A stretch of DNA of 64,000 nucleotides from Smittia aterrima (GCA_033063855.1 CP093829.1:19995537-20059536); one strand, 5' to 3'. Shown: positions 45,316-56,667, counted from the stretch's first letter. Notes: generated from the sequence alone by a model not told the origin. Program-made: numbers and translations.

Positions 45316-46423
45316 TTATTTGTTGTACTTGAAGAATCCCTCGCCAGTCTTCATTCCAAGTTTTCCTTCAGCAACGAGTTTGTCGAGCAATGGGATTGGC
45401 GTGAAGAGAGGATTCTCTGGCTCGAAACGGGCGTAGGTTTGTAAAACGCTGCGAGTCGTATCGAGGCCAACGTAGTCGCTCAGTTCAAATGGTCCCATTG
45501 GATAACCAGCTCCGAGCTTCATTGCAGTGTCAATGTCGCGAGCAGTAGCATCACCACGCTGTGAAGAATTTGATTAAATATTTTTCAATTTACTTTCTTA
45601 CTCTACGAACCTCCAACATTCTTGTCGCTTCCGCCATGTAAGGAACGAGCAATCGGTTGACAACGAATCCAGGAGTGTCTTTGCAGGTGATGCAGGATTT
45701 GCCCAACTTCTTTCCGAATTCCATTGCGGTTGCGTAGGTTGCATCGCTCGTCTCTGGGATTCTGATGATCTCCAATAATTTCATGACAGGAACAGGATTG
45801 AAGAAGTGAAGACCACAGAATCGATCAAGTCGGTTTGTGCTCTTAGCGATTTCTCTGATGGGAATCGATGATGTGTTACTGGCAAAGATTGCTGATGGCT
45901 TTGCGATCTGTAAGAAACGATTTTAGCTTCCTCAGAAGATTCCACGATCACATTCTCTCACTTACGCCGTCAATTGATGAGAAAAGCTTTTGCTTAACTG
46001 ACAAGTTCTCAACGATTGCCTCGATGACGATGTCAGTGTCCTTTGCCGTCTCTTGGATGTTTGTTGATCCACTGATACGAGCTAGAGATTCCTGAACGAA
46101 GGCAGAGGATTTTGCCGCATCATCCTTGAAGTGCTTCTTAGCGACTCGCTCCAAATTCTTAGCAATGCTCTTCTTTGCCTTCTCAATCAGAGTCGCATCA
46201 AGCTCCACTAAAGTCACATCATGTCCACTTTGAGCAGCAACCTTCGTCAATCACATAATGAGCAAAGTTTAATCCGATTGGACTTTGAACCTTTTGCTAG
46301 CTTCAAACTCACCTGAGCGATTCCTGAGCCCATTAAGCCAGCTCCAACGACAGTCACATGTTTAATAACTCCCGAGTTCGATGACATCGATCGACGAATT
46401 ACAAGATTAATTAAATTGGACAT
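45316..46423 (-). CDS. HADH: 3-hydroxyacyl-CoA dehydrogenase, mitochondrial
   Basis: Four exons on the minus strand (46423-46313, 46241-45966, 45907-45611, 45558-45316), all phase 0, giving 308 residues against about 314 in the human enzyme. The N-terminus MSNLINLVIRRS looks like a short mitochondrial leader. The NAD-binding loop GAGLMGSG is at about 27-34. ASNTSSIPI, LHFFNPVPVMKLLE (catalytic His and Glu) and PGFVVNRLL follow, then the dimerisation domain with GAGYPMGPFEL. The enzyme oxidises L-3-hydroxyacyl-CoA to 3-ketoacyl-CoA with NAD+ in mitochondrial beta-oxidation. The gene is single in this window, although the DNA on both sides of it is duplicated. The first intron's acceptor (GACGAAG) lacks a good pyrimidine tract. 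Confidence 0.92.
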
Positions 46424-47413
46424 TATGCGATCAAAAATGAATTTTATTCCGATAAGAAACGATAACTTGTGAGAATGTTGTGACGAGAAGCAGCGTAGAA
46501 AAATTTACACTGTTAGAAAGCTCAGCAGCATAATAAAGCAATGGAACATTCACAAGAAAATGTCACGTGGAAAATATTTATTAGAAAATTTTAAATTGAA
46601 ATGGAAAAACAATTTTTATAAATTTTCTAATTTTACATTTGAAAGTTACAAAATTCAACGTCATTGGGATTGAAATTAATTTCCAATGTTAAGCCGGTTT
46701 CAAAGTGAAAACATTGGAATGAAAACATTGAAGCATTGAAGAAATATTTTTGAACAAGCAATTCGGGATTTATGCAAAGCTTCGTAAAGATAAGAAAATC
46801 TTTTATTGCCATTAGATTTAAACTAAGATTTGCTTGATGTCGAGATAACGAAATCTAAAAAGAAACTCTTTTCGTTTGAATTATTGAAGCCTCGAGGCGT
46901 CAAACTTGCCCAACGGTCAACATGCCAAACGTCAATTCGTTCGTTCCTAAACACGACAGTATCGTGACGATGACTTCAAGGCAGAGAGTAACAAGTGATT
47001 GAGGGAACTATAAGGTAGCTGAAATCAGTCAATCCTGTCTCGGCTTCTCGTCTTTTCCTCCTTCATTCAAAGGCAAACGCAATGCAATGTCCAACGATAA
47101 TTATTTTAATGATCGTGTGCAATTATTCTTGCAGTGATTGAAATTAATAACTAAGGCACGAAATCATTTGAGATACGATTATCGATAACCGCTTTACTTA
47201 AAATGCTTGCACGATTCCTTACGTGCACATTTAAGAGAATAATTTACAACAAAGATTATCTCATTGGAATGGGCAGTCTCCGATTGGAGTTCGAACGTAA
47301 ACTGAAACGCAATTGCATTACTTCGATAAGAAGACGTTTGTTCAAGAGGAAAATTAGCTCGAACAAGAAGAATTATTTTTGAACTTCTGTTTGTACTTTG
47401 ACAAAGGAAAACT
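46424..47413. other. Intergenic, 5' of HADH, no supported gene
   Basis: Must contain the HADH promoter. Part of 46985-47170 is a diverged relative of 4850-4980 and 32350-32480 (AAGGTAGC.GAAATCAGTC). Confidence 0.45.
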
Positions 47414-47925
47414 TGGTTTTGCGCAAAGACAATTTCATAAAAAAGAACAATAAATCTCCAGCTGAACGATCGTAACACTTCGCGAAGCGGGGCGCATATA
47501 AATAATGCTCGTAAAAGCATAATTCAGTTGTAATGAATGAATGAACAATAAAATCAACATCCACTTTATCAACCGCGTCCAATGTCACCATAAACGCAAG
47601 AAAATAAATTCCGAGACGGAGCTTGAATGGCTTTTTAATTCTTTTTTGTCTCAGATCGCTTTGATGTAAACTCTCGTAGGATTCACGGACTCGTTGTCAC
47701 TTTGATTTATCTCGCGATGCTGCTCGATTCTCCGCCCGAGTGAAACAATGCAACGAAAGTTGCGTTTCGCGAATTTGCTCTCTCGAAACTCGAACTTCGC
47801 AACTCGAAGCGCATAACGAGGCGACGAAAGAGCAAAAGATCAATTTATCATAATTTAATCGGCTACAGCAGCAGAAGAGGTAGCAAACAGTCCACGGTTC
47901 ATTTGCTTAATTCACTGAGACAGCT
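47414..47925. repeat. Third, partly deleted copy of the 1945-2932 block
   Basis: Matches the reverse complement of about 1950-2455. It has lost a short piece near 47474 that encodes part of the open frame in the other copies, so the 157-codon frame is broken here. Confidence 0.8.
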
Positions 47926-48224
47926 TCGGATTTACTTTGCAATCTGATGATGCATCTGACACCCACAGTCACGGCCAATTTAAGCGTGAAGCCCAAAACA
48001 GCAATAGAACGGTCGTCTCATTATCGAATCACATTAAACTTTATTTCGCCTCACCAAATCCCAAACTCGACGAGCATTAACTTCTTTTTTAATTAGGCTG
48101 GAAATTTTTATGTGATCGAAATCGATCGGAATTCCACTCTTATTAGGTGCTGAATAAAGTGAGAACATTTGAATAATTTTAAATTTATTTCCACGTTGCT
48201 TGTTCGAGTTTCGCTTAAGCGAGG

Positions 48225-48748
48225 AGAAAAAGTCAACAAATTAATTTGCAGACACGACGGGCATAATGCGATAATTTATTTGCTGTTGAACGTTCTTTCT
48301 TTGATCAACTTCGGTTCACCGAATTATTCAAATTCATTTTGGTTTTAATCGCCTCTCGAGAATGGAAATTTTGCTTTGGAAAACATTTTAATCTCCAAAT
48401 TTGGTCATCGACGACTCGTGATTAATGGAAAATGAATTAAATTCCGTTTAGGCTTTCGCTTCGATTCCTAAGTGAAATTAATGATGTTTGTTTGAAGCAA
48501 TTAAGAATTAATTTAATCGCAATCGAGGAGAGAGTGAGAAGGAGTGAAATGAGAATGAAGTTGTTGAGAAAGCTGAAGCTCATCGAAGTGAAAGATTTCG
48601 GTGATAAAATTTGTTTCCTTCATTCGCGTTTGAGTAATCACGCGATCATCGTCGTTTGTTCTATAGCAACGACGAAACAGATGAAACAGTTTTGATCTCA
48701 ATTAAATTAACTTTCGTGGCTCGTCAACATGTGGAAAGTGAAAGGACA
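48225..48748. repeat. Inverted duplicate block, partner 1076-1590
   Basis: 3' flank of the zinc-finger gene at 48806, mirroring the 3' flank of the gene at 1-1016. Confidence 0.8.
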
Positions 48749-48805
48749 TCTCCGCTCACGTCATGTCATCTCAATTGTATCATTAACCTGTAATTATTAA
48801 CAAAG

Positions 48806-49870
48806 TTAAGCTTGATGGCATTTCATGTGAGTTTTGATATTCTGCAATGTCTTCGATTGATGACTGCAACTCGGACATTTGTAGATTTGCTGTTCGATGT
48901 GGATCTTCTTGTGATCTTCAAGTTTTTTTAGGTTCGAAAACTTTTGCTTGCAAAATTTGATTGCACAAGCCAGTGACTCTCGTCTTGAATGAATCTTCCT
49001 GTGCTGATGTAAACTGCTTTTACTCATCGTTCTGCCGCAAGTTGGGCATGAAACCATCAAATGATTGTTCATGTGCATTCTCAACAAAATTTTGTTCTTG
49101 AAAATCTTCTGGCATAAATCGCACAGGACTTGCTCGATCTTGTGTTGTCTGTTCTTATGCATGTTTAGATCATGCCGGTTAAAAAAAACTTTATCACAAG
49201 AATTGCACTTGAATTTCGGAGTTGCTGAGTGTTTGTCAATGTGGATCTGGAGACGATGCTCAGCAAGGAAGTGATGACAAATGGGACAAGGAGCTTTCTG
49301 ATGAATTTTCAGGTGTTCCTGAAGTAAACGTTTAGTTTTCATTGTTTTTCCACAAACATCACAGTGAAACTTGATCTTGCTATGAACGTTCTTTTCATGG
49401 TACCTCAATCCCATTTTTGTTGCATATGAACGAATGCAGTTGGCACATTTAAACTTAATTTCTGGTTCTCTTGCGTAATCTCCGTGTTGATGCTGTTGTT
49501 GATGATTTCTCAAATGTTGCTTATGTGAAAAAGATTTCTTGCATGTTGAGCATGAAAATTTCTTAACGTGAATCTGATAATGATTTATTAGATTCCTTTT
49601 GATTGAAGTTTTGTAATCACATTGAGTGCAAATCCAAGTAGAGTCTTTTCGATGGATTCGCGGAATGTGAATTGACTTTCCACAAACAAAATATGATTCG
49701 AACAATTTTGCAGAACTTTTCCATTTTTTGTCGAATTTCCGCACAACAACTCTCACTTCTTGCACTTCAGGTTCATCTTCGGTCTCTGGATATTCCGGCA
49801 GATAACAAGTAAAGTGAACTTCTGGCTCGTGTTTGATATTATCGACGATTGCTTGAGAATATGCTTCCAT
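48806..49870 (-). CDS. C2H2 zinc-finger protein, family member 6 (52-residue internal deletion)
   Basis: 354 residues. The leader is MEAYSQAIVDNIKHE, followed after FVCGK directly by SIHIPRIHRKDS. Compared with the 406-residue members, exactly 52 residues are missing: most of the C2HC finger and the first six cysteines of the B-box-like cluster. The frame is kept, and the ten C2H2 fingers are all present. The junction (about 49674-49680) lies in AAAGT, shared by both deletion edges in paralogues (GGAAAGTGC and TGCAAGTC). The C-terminus (MKCHQA) groups it with the genes at 1-1016 and 50591. It has class B upstream sequence and a 64-base 5'-UTR intron (49930-49993). Likely still a DNA-binding protein without the N-terminal module. 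Confidence 0.88.
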   Translation of the reverse strand: MEAYSQAIVDNIKHEPEVHFTCYLPEYPETEDEPEVQEVRVVVRKFDKKWKSSAKLFESYFVCGKSIHIPRIHRKDSTWICTQCDYKTSIKRNLINHYQIHVKKFSCSTCKKSFSHKQHLRNHQQQHQHGDYAREPEIKFKCANCIRSYATKMGLRYHEKNVHSKIKFHCDVCGKTMKTKRLLQEHLKIHQKAPCPICHHFLAEHRLQIHIDKHSATPKFKCNSCDKVFFNRHDLNMHKNRQHKIEQVLCDLCQKIFKNKILLRMHMNNHLMVSCPTCGRTMSKSSLHQHRKIHSRRESLACAIKFCKQKFSNLKKLEDHKKIHIEQQIYKCPSCSHQSKTLQNIKTHMKCHQA

Positions 49871-49993
49871 TACGAACTTTGACTTTATCAGCTGATGAAG
49901 GCTCGAGTTTTCTTTCTTGATGTGAAATGCTAAATTGAAATTATTTGTTTATGTCATCAGATTTAAAGAATATTGAATTAAATTCTTATCTAC

Positions 49994-50272
49994 CTGAACG
50001 TCGTCGCTGCTAATTCAACTTATCAGAACTATAACATTGTCTACAATGATCTTAATCCACAAAACTCTTATTTTCAGTTTCAATTGATTTCACTCGATTC
50101 TTGTTTGTTTATCATTCAAAGCAGTTTTTATCCCTTCAAGTTTAAACCTGCCGTTGAAAAAGGCTTCAGAATCGTTCTAACAAAATCTTTTCCTGTTCAA
50201 CTCGCTTAGATTAATTCCGTCTAACTCACTCTTGAATTAAAGAAAAACTATTCGACCTAGAAAAATATTAAG
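49994..50272 (-). promoter_or_regulatory. Class B upstream region of the zinc-finger gene at 48806
   Basis: About 280 bases nearly identical to 51938-52210, which lies in the same place before the gene at 50591, and unlike the class A upstream sequence of the other members. Shared strings include TAAACCTGCCGTTGAAAAAG. A promoter role is inferred from position. Confidence 0.5.
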
Positions 50273-50329
50273 ATTCGCTTCGAATGAAGTTGATGAGAGA
50301 GTTGAAGCTCGTCGAAGACTTCGGTGATA

Positions 50330-50500
50330 AATTTTCTCATTCACGCGATCATCGTCTTTTGCGTTTTAGCCACTACGAAGCAGATGAAACTGTTTTGATC
50401 TCAATTAAATTACCTGGCGTGGCACGTCAACATGTGGAAAGTGAAAGGACATCTCCGCTCACGTCATGTCATCTCAATTGTATCATTAACCTGTAATTAT
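50330..50500. repeat. Zinc-finger 3'-flank repeat
   Basis: Matches 48640-48790 in the same orientation, downstream of the gene at 48806. It shows that the genes at 48806 and 50591 arose by tandem duplication including both flanks. Confidence 0.75.
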
Positions 50501-50590
50501 TAAAATCAATTGTTGATGACGTTCTTTTTAACGAAATATGTTCCGATTTATTATTTGATTCAGGTTTACTTCAAAATTTCCTTAACGCGG

Positions 50591-51814
50591 TTAAGCTTGA
50601 TGACATTTCATGTGAGTTTTGATTTGCTGCAATTTTGGCGATTGATGACTGCAATTCGGGCATTTGTATATTTTCAGTCCGATGTGGATCTTCTTGTGTT
50701 CTTCAAGTTCTTTGGCACTCGTAAACTTTTGCTTGCAATATAAGATATCACAAGCCAAAGAATCTTGTTTTGATGAATGAATTTTCATGTGCCGAATTAA
50801 ACATAGTTTCGACATCGATCGGCTGCAAGTTGGACATGAAACCTTCAAATGATATTGCATGTGAAATCTCAACAAAATTTTGTTCTTGAAAATCTTTCGG
50901 CATAAATCGCACTGAACATGTTCGATCTGGTGTTTTCTGTTCTTATGATCGTTTAGATCATGTCGGTTGAAATAAACTTTATCACAAGAATCGCATTTGA
51001 AGCTTGCAGTGGTCATGTGCTTCTCAATGTGACTCTGAAGACGATGCTCAGCAAGCAAGTGATGGCAAATTGAACATGAAACTTTCTGATGTATTTGCAT
51101 GTGTTGTCGGAGTTTAGCCTTGGTTTTATTTGTTTTCCCACAAAGATCGCAATGAAATTTGAGTTCGCTATGAACGTTCCTTTCATGACCTCCTAATCCG
51201 TCTTTAGTTGCAAATGAACGAAAGCAAGATCTGCACTTAAACTTAATTTCTGATTGCGTTGCATAGGCTCCATGTCGATAATTTTTTTGATGATTTCTCA
51301 ATTGTTGCTTATGTGAGAAGTATTGCTCACATGTTTGGCATGAAAACTTCTTCAAGTGAATCGGATAATGAAGTCTGAGACCATCTCTACTTGAAGTTTT
51401 GTAATCACATCTGGAGCAAAGCCAATTTGAATCCTTTCGATGAACTTGCGAAGTGTGAATCGATTTGCAGTTATTGCAATTGAATTGTTGATCGCAGAAG
51501 AAACATTCAATGATTTTTTCTGATTTGCTTCTCAAACGGCAGTTCTCACATTTCTTAAGAGTTTTACAAACTTTTAAATGTCTGTTTACTTCTCCTATGT
51601 ACTTGTTCGCGTATTCACACTTTCCACAAACAAAATATGATTCGAATAACTTTGCAGAACTTCTCCATAATTTGTCGAATTTCCGCACAAAAATTTTGAT
51701 TTCTTTCACTCCAGGTTCATCGTCAGACTCTGAATCTTCTGGTAGAATACAAACGAAGTGTCTTTCCTCTTCATGCTTGATATTATCGACTATGTCTTGA
51801 CGATATTCATCCAT
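50591..51814 (-). CDS. C2H2 zinc-finger protein, family member 7 (407 aa)
   Basis: Complete, with leader MDEYRQDIVDNIKHE, C2HC finger, B-box-like cluster and ten C2H2 fingers, ending MKCHQA. In the second C2H2 finger the usual last histidine is tyrosine (NHQKNYRHG in place of NHQQNHRHG). The next histidine is two residues further, so the finger has altered spacing or may be weak. A 65-base 5'-UTR intron is predicted at 51873-51937, followed by class B upstream sequence. It is a tandem neighbour of the gene at 48806, and both share their 3' flank. The target is unknown; nuclear DNA binding is inferred from the fingers. Confidence 0.9.
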   Translation of the reverse strand: MDEYRQDIVDNIKHEEERHFVCILPEDSESDDEPGVKEIKIFVRKFDKLWRSSAKLFESYFVCGKCEYANKYIGEVNRHLKVCKTLKKCENCRLRSKSEKIIECFFCDQQFNCNNCKSIHTSQVHRKDSNWLCSRCDYKTSSRDGLRLHYPIHLKKFSCQTCEQYFSHKQQLRNHQKNYRHGAYATQSEIKFKCRSCFRSFATKDGLGGHERNVHSELKFHCDLCGKTNKTKAKLRQHMQIHQKVSCSICHHLLAEHRLQSHIEKHMTTASFKCDSCDKVYFNRHDLNDHKNRKHQIEHVQCDLCRKIFKNKILLRFHMQYHLKVSCPTCSRSMSKLCLIRHMKIHSSKQDSLACDILYCKQKFTSAKELEEHKKIHIGLKIYKCPNCSHQSPKLQQIKTHMKCHQA

Positions 51815-51937
51815 TGCGCACTTTAAATTTATCAGCTATTAAAGGATCGAGTTTTCTTTCTTGATGTGGAATGCTAAATGGAAATAGTTTGTTTATTTCA
51901 GAAGATTTTAGGAATATTGCAATCAATTCTTATCTAC

Positions 51938-52210
51938 CTAAACGTCGTCGCTGCTAATTCAACTTATCAGAACTATAACATTGTCTACAATGATCTTAAT
52001 CCACAAAACTCTTATTTTCAGTTTTAATCGATTTCACTCGATTCTTGTTTCATTCAAAGCAGTTTTTATCCCTTCAAGTTTAAACCTGCCGTTGAAAAAG
52101 GCTTCAGAATCGTTCTAACAAAATCTTTTCCTGTCCAACTCGCTTAGATTATTTCCGCCTAACTTACTCTTGAATTAAAGAAAAACTGTTCGACCTAGAA
52201 AAATATTAAA
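51938..52210 (-). promoter_or_regulatory. Class B upstream region of the zinc-finger gene at 50591
   Basis: Near-identical to 49994-50272. The match ends abruptly at AAAAATATTAA, marking the edge of the tandem duplication unit. Confidence 0.5.
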
Positions 52211-52973
52211 GCGAGTAATTGGACGTAATCGTTGTTTAACACCTTTCATGAACATTTTCCTGCATTGCTTAGCTTCAAACAACAGTTAGCATAACAACGG
52301 CAATTTGCTTCTTCGCATTGCAAAGCTCGAGTTTCAATATGGCTTCTGAAATTTGTGTCAACTCATGTTAATGACTTCTAATCGCTTTGAGGTAGAGTTT
52401 CCAAGTTGATCGGTTGACAGATGATAACGAGTTGTCATTATCAACGAGCATAGTGAATGTCAAGCGAGGAAAAAGTTAATTTCAGTTGAGATTCTATGAT
52501 GGAAAAAATATTTCCACACAACTTCAGATATTTTGGATTATTCTCGCTATCCGTCTCACTCTCCAACATCAACAAACACATTTACATCGCGATTTTCTCG
52601 AGTTATGTGTGTTGAAGCTTTCAGCTAATTGAATTATGCAAATGAGATTCGATTTGAGGCAATATGGATTTGTTTCTTCTTTTCACTTGAATCAGAGAAC
52701 GGAGAACGTAAAGTGAACTTCATTGGAGGTGGAGCTTGGCGAACAATCTGCGCCTAATGACTTTAATCCATTACGCTGCTCTCCGGTCATAAACTTTAAT
52801 GGAACTGCAAAGCAAACTCAATAAAGAATGTGAGAAGGTGTGGTTAAAAGAAATTTCTTCTTTTCTGGAGAATTTTATTCGTCGCATTAAGACAATTAAT
52901 TATGCAATTGACTCGTAAAAGTAAGAACTCGATTCGACACTAATTTTTGATAAAATAAAATTACTTTGAGAAG
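52211..52973. other. Intergenic, no supported gene
   Basis: Near 52830-52860 there is a short match to 24270-24300 (GAGAAGGTGTGGTTAA). Otherwise nothing recognisable. Confidence 0.45.
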
Positions 52974-53514
52974 ACAAATCGCTCAACAACTCGAGCATGC
53001 AGAGAGTGAACTGCCGCAGCATGAAGAAACTGTTAGAAAAAATGTTTTAATTATGTTTGAATTGTAAATTTATGTAAATGAAATGTCCATTGTTCCTTAA
53101 TAACTTCGTGATCGTAATCAGTCCTGAGGAAAAATGCTCGTAAAACATGTGAAGTGATGGATTGATCCGAAAGAAAATGAAAGAAAATCTCATCGTTTCG
53201 TGGTTCGGGGAGAAAGAGAGCCACGCCACGAAATGACGAAAGGCTGAAGAAACTCGAGCGTTGGGTGAACGGTAATTAAAGTCGAAGCACAATTTATATG
53301 CAAATTTCGACCCGTTCGTTCACAGCGCAGCGGTAAAGCGTTGTTCTCCAACTCAAACGCCACTTTATCACGATCGGGAAATCAAATTGACTCGATAAAA
53401 GCTTTCACCTAATTTTCTCACCCAACCAAACGACAAGAAACAATGGCGGAATAAATTGAGCTTTTCACGCTTCGCCATTCAAATCGACGAAATGCTGAGG
53501 AAATTACCTTGAAG
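52974..53514. repeat. Inverted duplicate block, partner 23665-24208
   Basis: See 23665-24208. Here it is only about 40 bases from the next block (53553-53865), while on the left the two are about 6.3 kb apart. Confidence 0.8.
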
Positions 53515-53552
53515 TTCGATCGAAGTTGAAATTAAGACAAAAGTCTAGTGTT

Positions 53553-53865
53553 GCTTTAAACAAAAATTAGAAATAAATAAAATTATTTAAATTTGATTGC
53601 TTTTCGTTGGATGATCGGAGGAATTCAAATGAGTCGCGTTCGATTAATGAACGGCACGGAGAAAGAAGAAAAGAAGTTCAAGACTTAATATCTTCATCTC
53701 GAATGTCGCGGACGAAAATAAATTTTGTATTAAGTTTGGTTTTAACACTTCTGAAGTGGCTTATTAAAACCATTTAAGAAACTCTTTCTCGAGAGACTCT
53801 CGGCGGATGAAAACAAACTCGAGCTGATAAAACTTCGATTCTCTTTAATGCACAGTCTCACATCA
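53553..53865. repeat. 3' flank of clarin copy 2, partner 17050-17365
   Basis: Near-identical inverted copy of the sequence after clarin copy 1. Confidence 0.75.
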
Positions 53866-54859
53866 TTAGTAAACCAATAGTGTTGAGTCGTTTTTGTTGA
53901 CGGTTATCGCTGGTGCTTTCGGTTCTCTCTCTAGCAAATAGTTTCGATAATAAACTAGCGCGATGTTGATGAGATGACAAGCGATTGTGAGTAGAAGCAG
54001 CCAAAACGAGAAGCCAAGGCTTGCCAAGTCAGTTGACGTGTAATGTGCATCGCTTCGAAGAGTGTCAGTGATCGCAATGTTGTTCTTGATAAAGATTGAG
54101 AACTGAGAAACCCAAAAGATCATCGTGAGACAACAGCAACCGATTGCCAATCCATTCCAAACGTAGAGACCAAAGACACCAAGAAGGAAGCGAACGGGAT
54201 TCCACCAAATGTTGATGAGAGAGAAAAACATCGATAGCAATGCAAATGCGATAGTTGCCGCTATAAATATGACAGTCGTTAGCCACAGGCCTGCACTCAA
54301 GAATTCCTTTTCATATTTCGCCGATGCTCGCGATTGATTCATGTCTACAGTCGATGACGTCGTCGTGTTCACCTGCTCATCGTTAAAACGACGAATCGTC
54401 TTCGATGTTGATTCGGGGCAAGATGCCAGTTCTTCGTCATTCATTAAACGCTCAAACTCGTCGAGTCTGCGTTCGCTTGTCTGATGACAACTGTAGAAAC
54501 ATTTGTTTGAACTGTAGGAGCACAAAACTGAAATAAACGAAAGTGAGAATCAACATTAAAGAATAATTTGACGTTCTTACCTCTCAAGTCATGTTGAGAC
54601 AACGAAGTCAACAAATATCGATGCAGTTTGCCGGTAAAGAGTCCGTAAGAAGCCTCAAGATTGCGCACAGATAACAATTCGTCGTCATACTTTGCTTCTG
54701 CGCTCACCTAAAACACAAATCGATTAATTACCGCGAATCGTCTATCGTGACTTTATTGATTGTTACCCAATTATCTGTTGCGAGTGATATCGATAAATTA
54801 ATCACCGAAAGAGTCGAAAAAATTCCCGTGAGAAGCAACAAAGTCCATTTCGTCTTCAT
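53866..54859 (-). CDS. Clarin-like four-transmembrane protein, copy 2
   Basis: Three minus-strand exons: 54859-54767, 54707-54581 and 54527-53866, with 93, 127 and 662 bases exactly as in copy 1; 293 residues. The two proteins differ at only a handful of positions, all in or near the hydrophilic first loop (for example HQTSERR for HQSSERR and SRASAKYEKE for SRAAAKYENE). The membrane segments are identical. Here the exon-3 acceptor is a normal TTTCAG. Together with the zinc-finger gene at 55199-56416 it mirrors the pair at 14509-17049. If one copy is the ancestral functional gene, the better splice site favours this one. Confidence 0.65.
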
Positions 54860-55140
54860 CGCCTTCGAATTATTTTTGCATTTTCTTCGCTCGACGACAC
54901 TCGCGAACTGAATGAAAATCTCAAATTATTTTGAATTGCTCGCAAAGCAAAGTCGCGATGATCTGAACATTCAACGAAACATTTTCCGTTTGTTATCTTA
55001 TCGCGTTTAGTTGATAACAAGCAATTCAATTTGTCGTTGATTGTGAGACAACGATGAACAATCGATTGCCAGCAACACAAGCAGAAGCTTCATCAAACTG
55101 AAAACTAAGAGAAGACTAAAAACTTAAAACTTTATTCGAA
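54860..55140. repeat. Spacer between zinc-finger and clarin-like genes, partner 15780-16055
   Basis: See 15780-16055. Presumed promoter of clarin copy 2. Confidence 0.7.
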
Positions 55141-55198
55141 TTCAGATTTATTCAGATTTACAATATTTAGCAATGACAAGCAGGTAGAAGATTGTAGT

Positions 55199-56416
55199 CT
55201 AATGTTTACTCTGAATGTGTTTTTTCATATCCCGCAAAATTGTTGTTTGGTGATTGCAATTCGGGCATTTGTAGATTTTCGGTCCGATGTGAATTATGTT
55301 GTGATCTTCAAGTTCTTTTAGGTTCGAAAACTTTTGACGGCAATTCCTGATTGCACAAGCCAGTGACTCTCGTGATGAATGGGACTTCTTGTGCTGATAA
55401 AAACTTTGTTTACTCATCGATCTGTTGCATGTTGGACAAGAAACCATTAAATGATTGGCCATGTGCATTCTCAACAAAAGTTTGTTATTGAATATCTTCT
55501 GGCATAAATCGCACTGGACTTGTTCGATCTTGTGCTTACTGTTCATATGTTTGCTAAGATCGTTCTTGTGGAAATAAACTTTTTCGCAATCATCGCATTT
55601 GAATCTGGGAGTGGTCGTGTGCTTCTCAATGTGGCTGTCCAAGTAACGATCAGCAAACAAGTGATGACAAATTGGACAAGGAACTTTCTGATGAGTTTGC
55701 AAATGTTGTCGGAGATCAGACTTTCTTTTTGACGTTTTTCCACAAACATCGCAGTGGAATCTTAGTTTGCTATGAACGTTCTTTTTATGATTTTCTAATC
55801 CGACTTTTGTTGCAAATGAATGAACGCATTTAGTGCAGTCAAATTTTATTTCGGATCCTGTTGCGTATTCTCCATGTCGATGATTTTGCTGATGATTTCT
55901 CAAGTATCGCTTAAGTGAGAACTGTTGCTCGCAAGTTTCACATGAAAACTTCTTCAGGTGAGATTTATAATGTCGTTTCAAACAATATTTGATTGAAGTT
56001 TTAAATTCACAACTGGAGCAAAGCCAACTTGAGTCATTTCGATGATCTTTTGAGATGTGGTTAGACTTGCAGTTGTTGCACTTAAATTGTTGATCGCAGA
56101 AATCACATTCAATGATTTCTTCAGATTTGTTTTTCAAACGACAAGTTTCACACTTCTTAAGAGTTTTACATAGTTTCAAATGTTTGTTCACTTCTCCCGA
56201 CTTCTTACTTGCATATTCACACTTTCCACAAGCAAAATATGATTCGAACAACTTTGCAGAACTTTTCCAGGTTTTATCAAATTTCCGTACAACAATTTTA
56301 ACTTCTTGCACTTCAGGTTCTTCGTCCGTCTCCGAATCTTCTGGTAAAATGAAAACGAAGTGTCTCTCAGGCTCGTGTTTGATGTTATCGACGATTTCTT
56401 GGCGATATTCATCCAT
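55199..56416 (-). CDS. C2H2 zinc-finger protein, family member 8 (405 aa)
   Basis: Complete, with the leader MDEYRQEIVDNIKHE, C2HC finger, B-box-like cluster with all eight ligands (CETC...CDFC...CNNC...H...H) and ten C2H2 fingers. The last finger (NHQTTILRDMKKHIQ) is close to that encoded after the nonsense codon at 11884. A predicted 63-base 5'-UTR intron (56462-56524) and the class A dyad at 56649 lie upstream. It sits 5' of clarin copy 2 on the same strand and is the mirror counterpart of the 12.8-15.7 kb genes. Function is inferred as DNA binding; no orthologue is recognised. Confidence 0.9.
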   Translation of the reverse strand: MDEYRQEIVDNIKHEPERHFVFILPEDSETDEEPEVQEVKIVVRKFDKTWKSSAKLFESYFACGKCEYASKKSGEVNKHLKLCKTLKKCETCRLKNKSEEIIECDFCDQQFKCNNCKSNHISKDHRNDSSWLCSSCEFKTSIKYCLKRHYKSHLKKFSCETCEQQFSLKRYLRNHQQNHRHGEYATGSEIKFDCTKCVHSFATKVGLENHKKNVHSKLRFHCDVCGKTSKRKSDLRQHLQTHQKVPCPICHHLFADRYLDSHIEKHTTTPRFKCDDCEKVYFHKNDLSKHMNSKHKIEQVQCDLCQKIFNNKLLLRMHMANHLMVSCPTCNRSMSKQSFYQHKKSHSSRESLACAIRNCRQKFSNLKELEDHNIIHIGPKIYKCPNCNHQTTILRDMKKHIQSKH

Positions 56417-56648
56417 TGCGAGCTAGAGCTTTCTTTGATTGATGTCAAATCAATTTTCTGTCTGATATAAAAACAATAATTATTCACTTATGTGATCAGT
56501 TAAACTAAATTTATTCTGATTTACCTGAAAGAGTCTCGTCTCGTGGTGTTACTGAACTAAAGAAAATTGTTTTATCTTCGATATTTCGCTTTCTATTCGA
56601 ATTAAATCGATTTCACGCTAGTAAATAATTTTTAATTTTTATTCTCAA

Positions 56649-56667
56649 CCCTGCAGAAAGTTCAGGG
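56649..56667 (-). promoter_or_regulatory. Class A dyad element upstream of the zinc-finger gene at 55199
   Basis: Reverse complement of CCCTGAACTTTCTGCAGGG, about 235 bases before the start codon. Confidence 0.5.
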
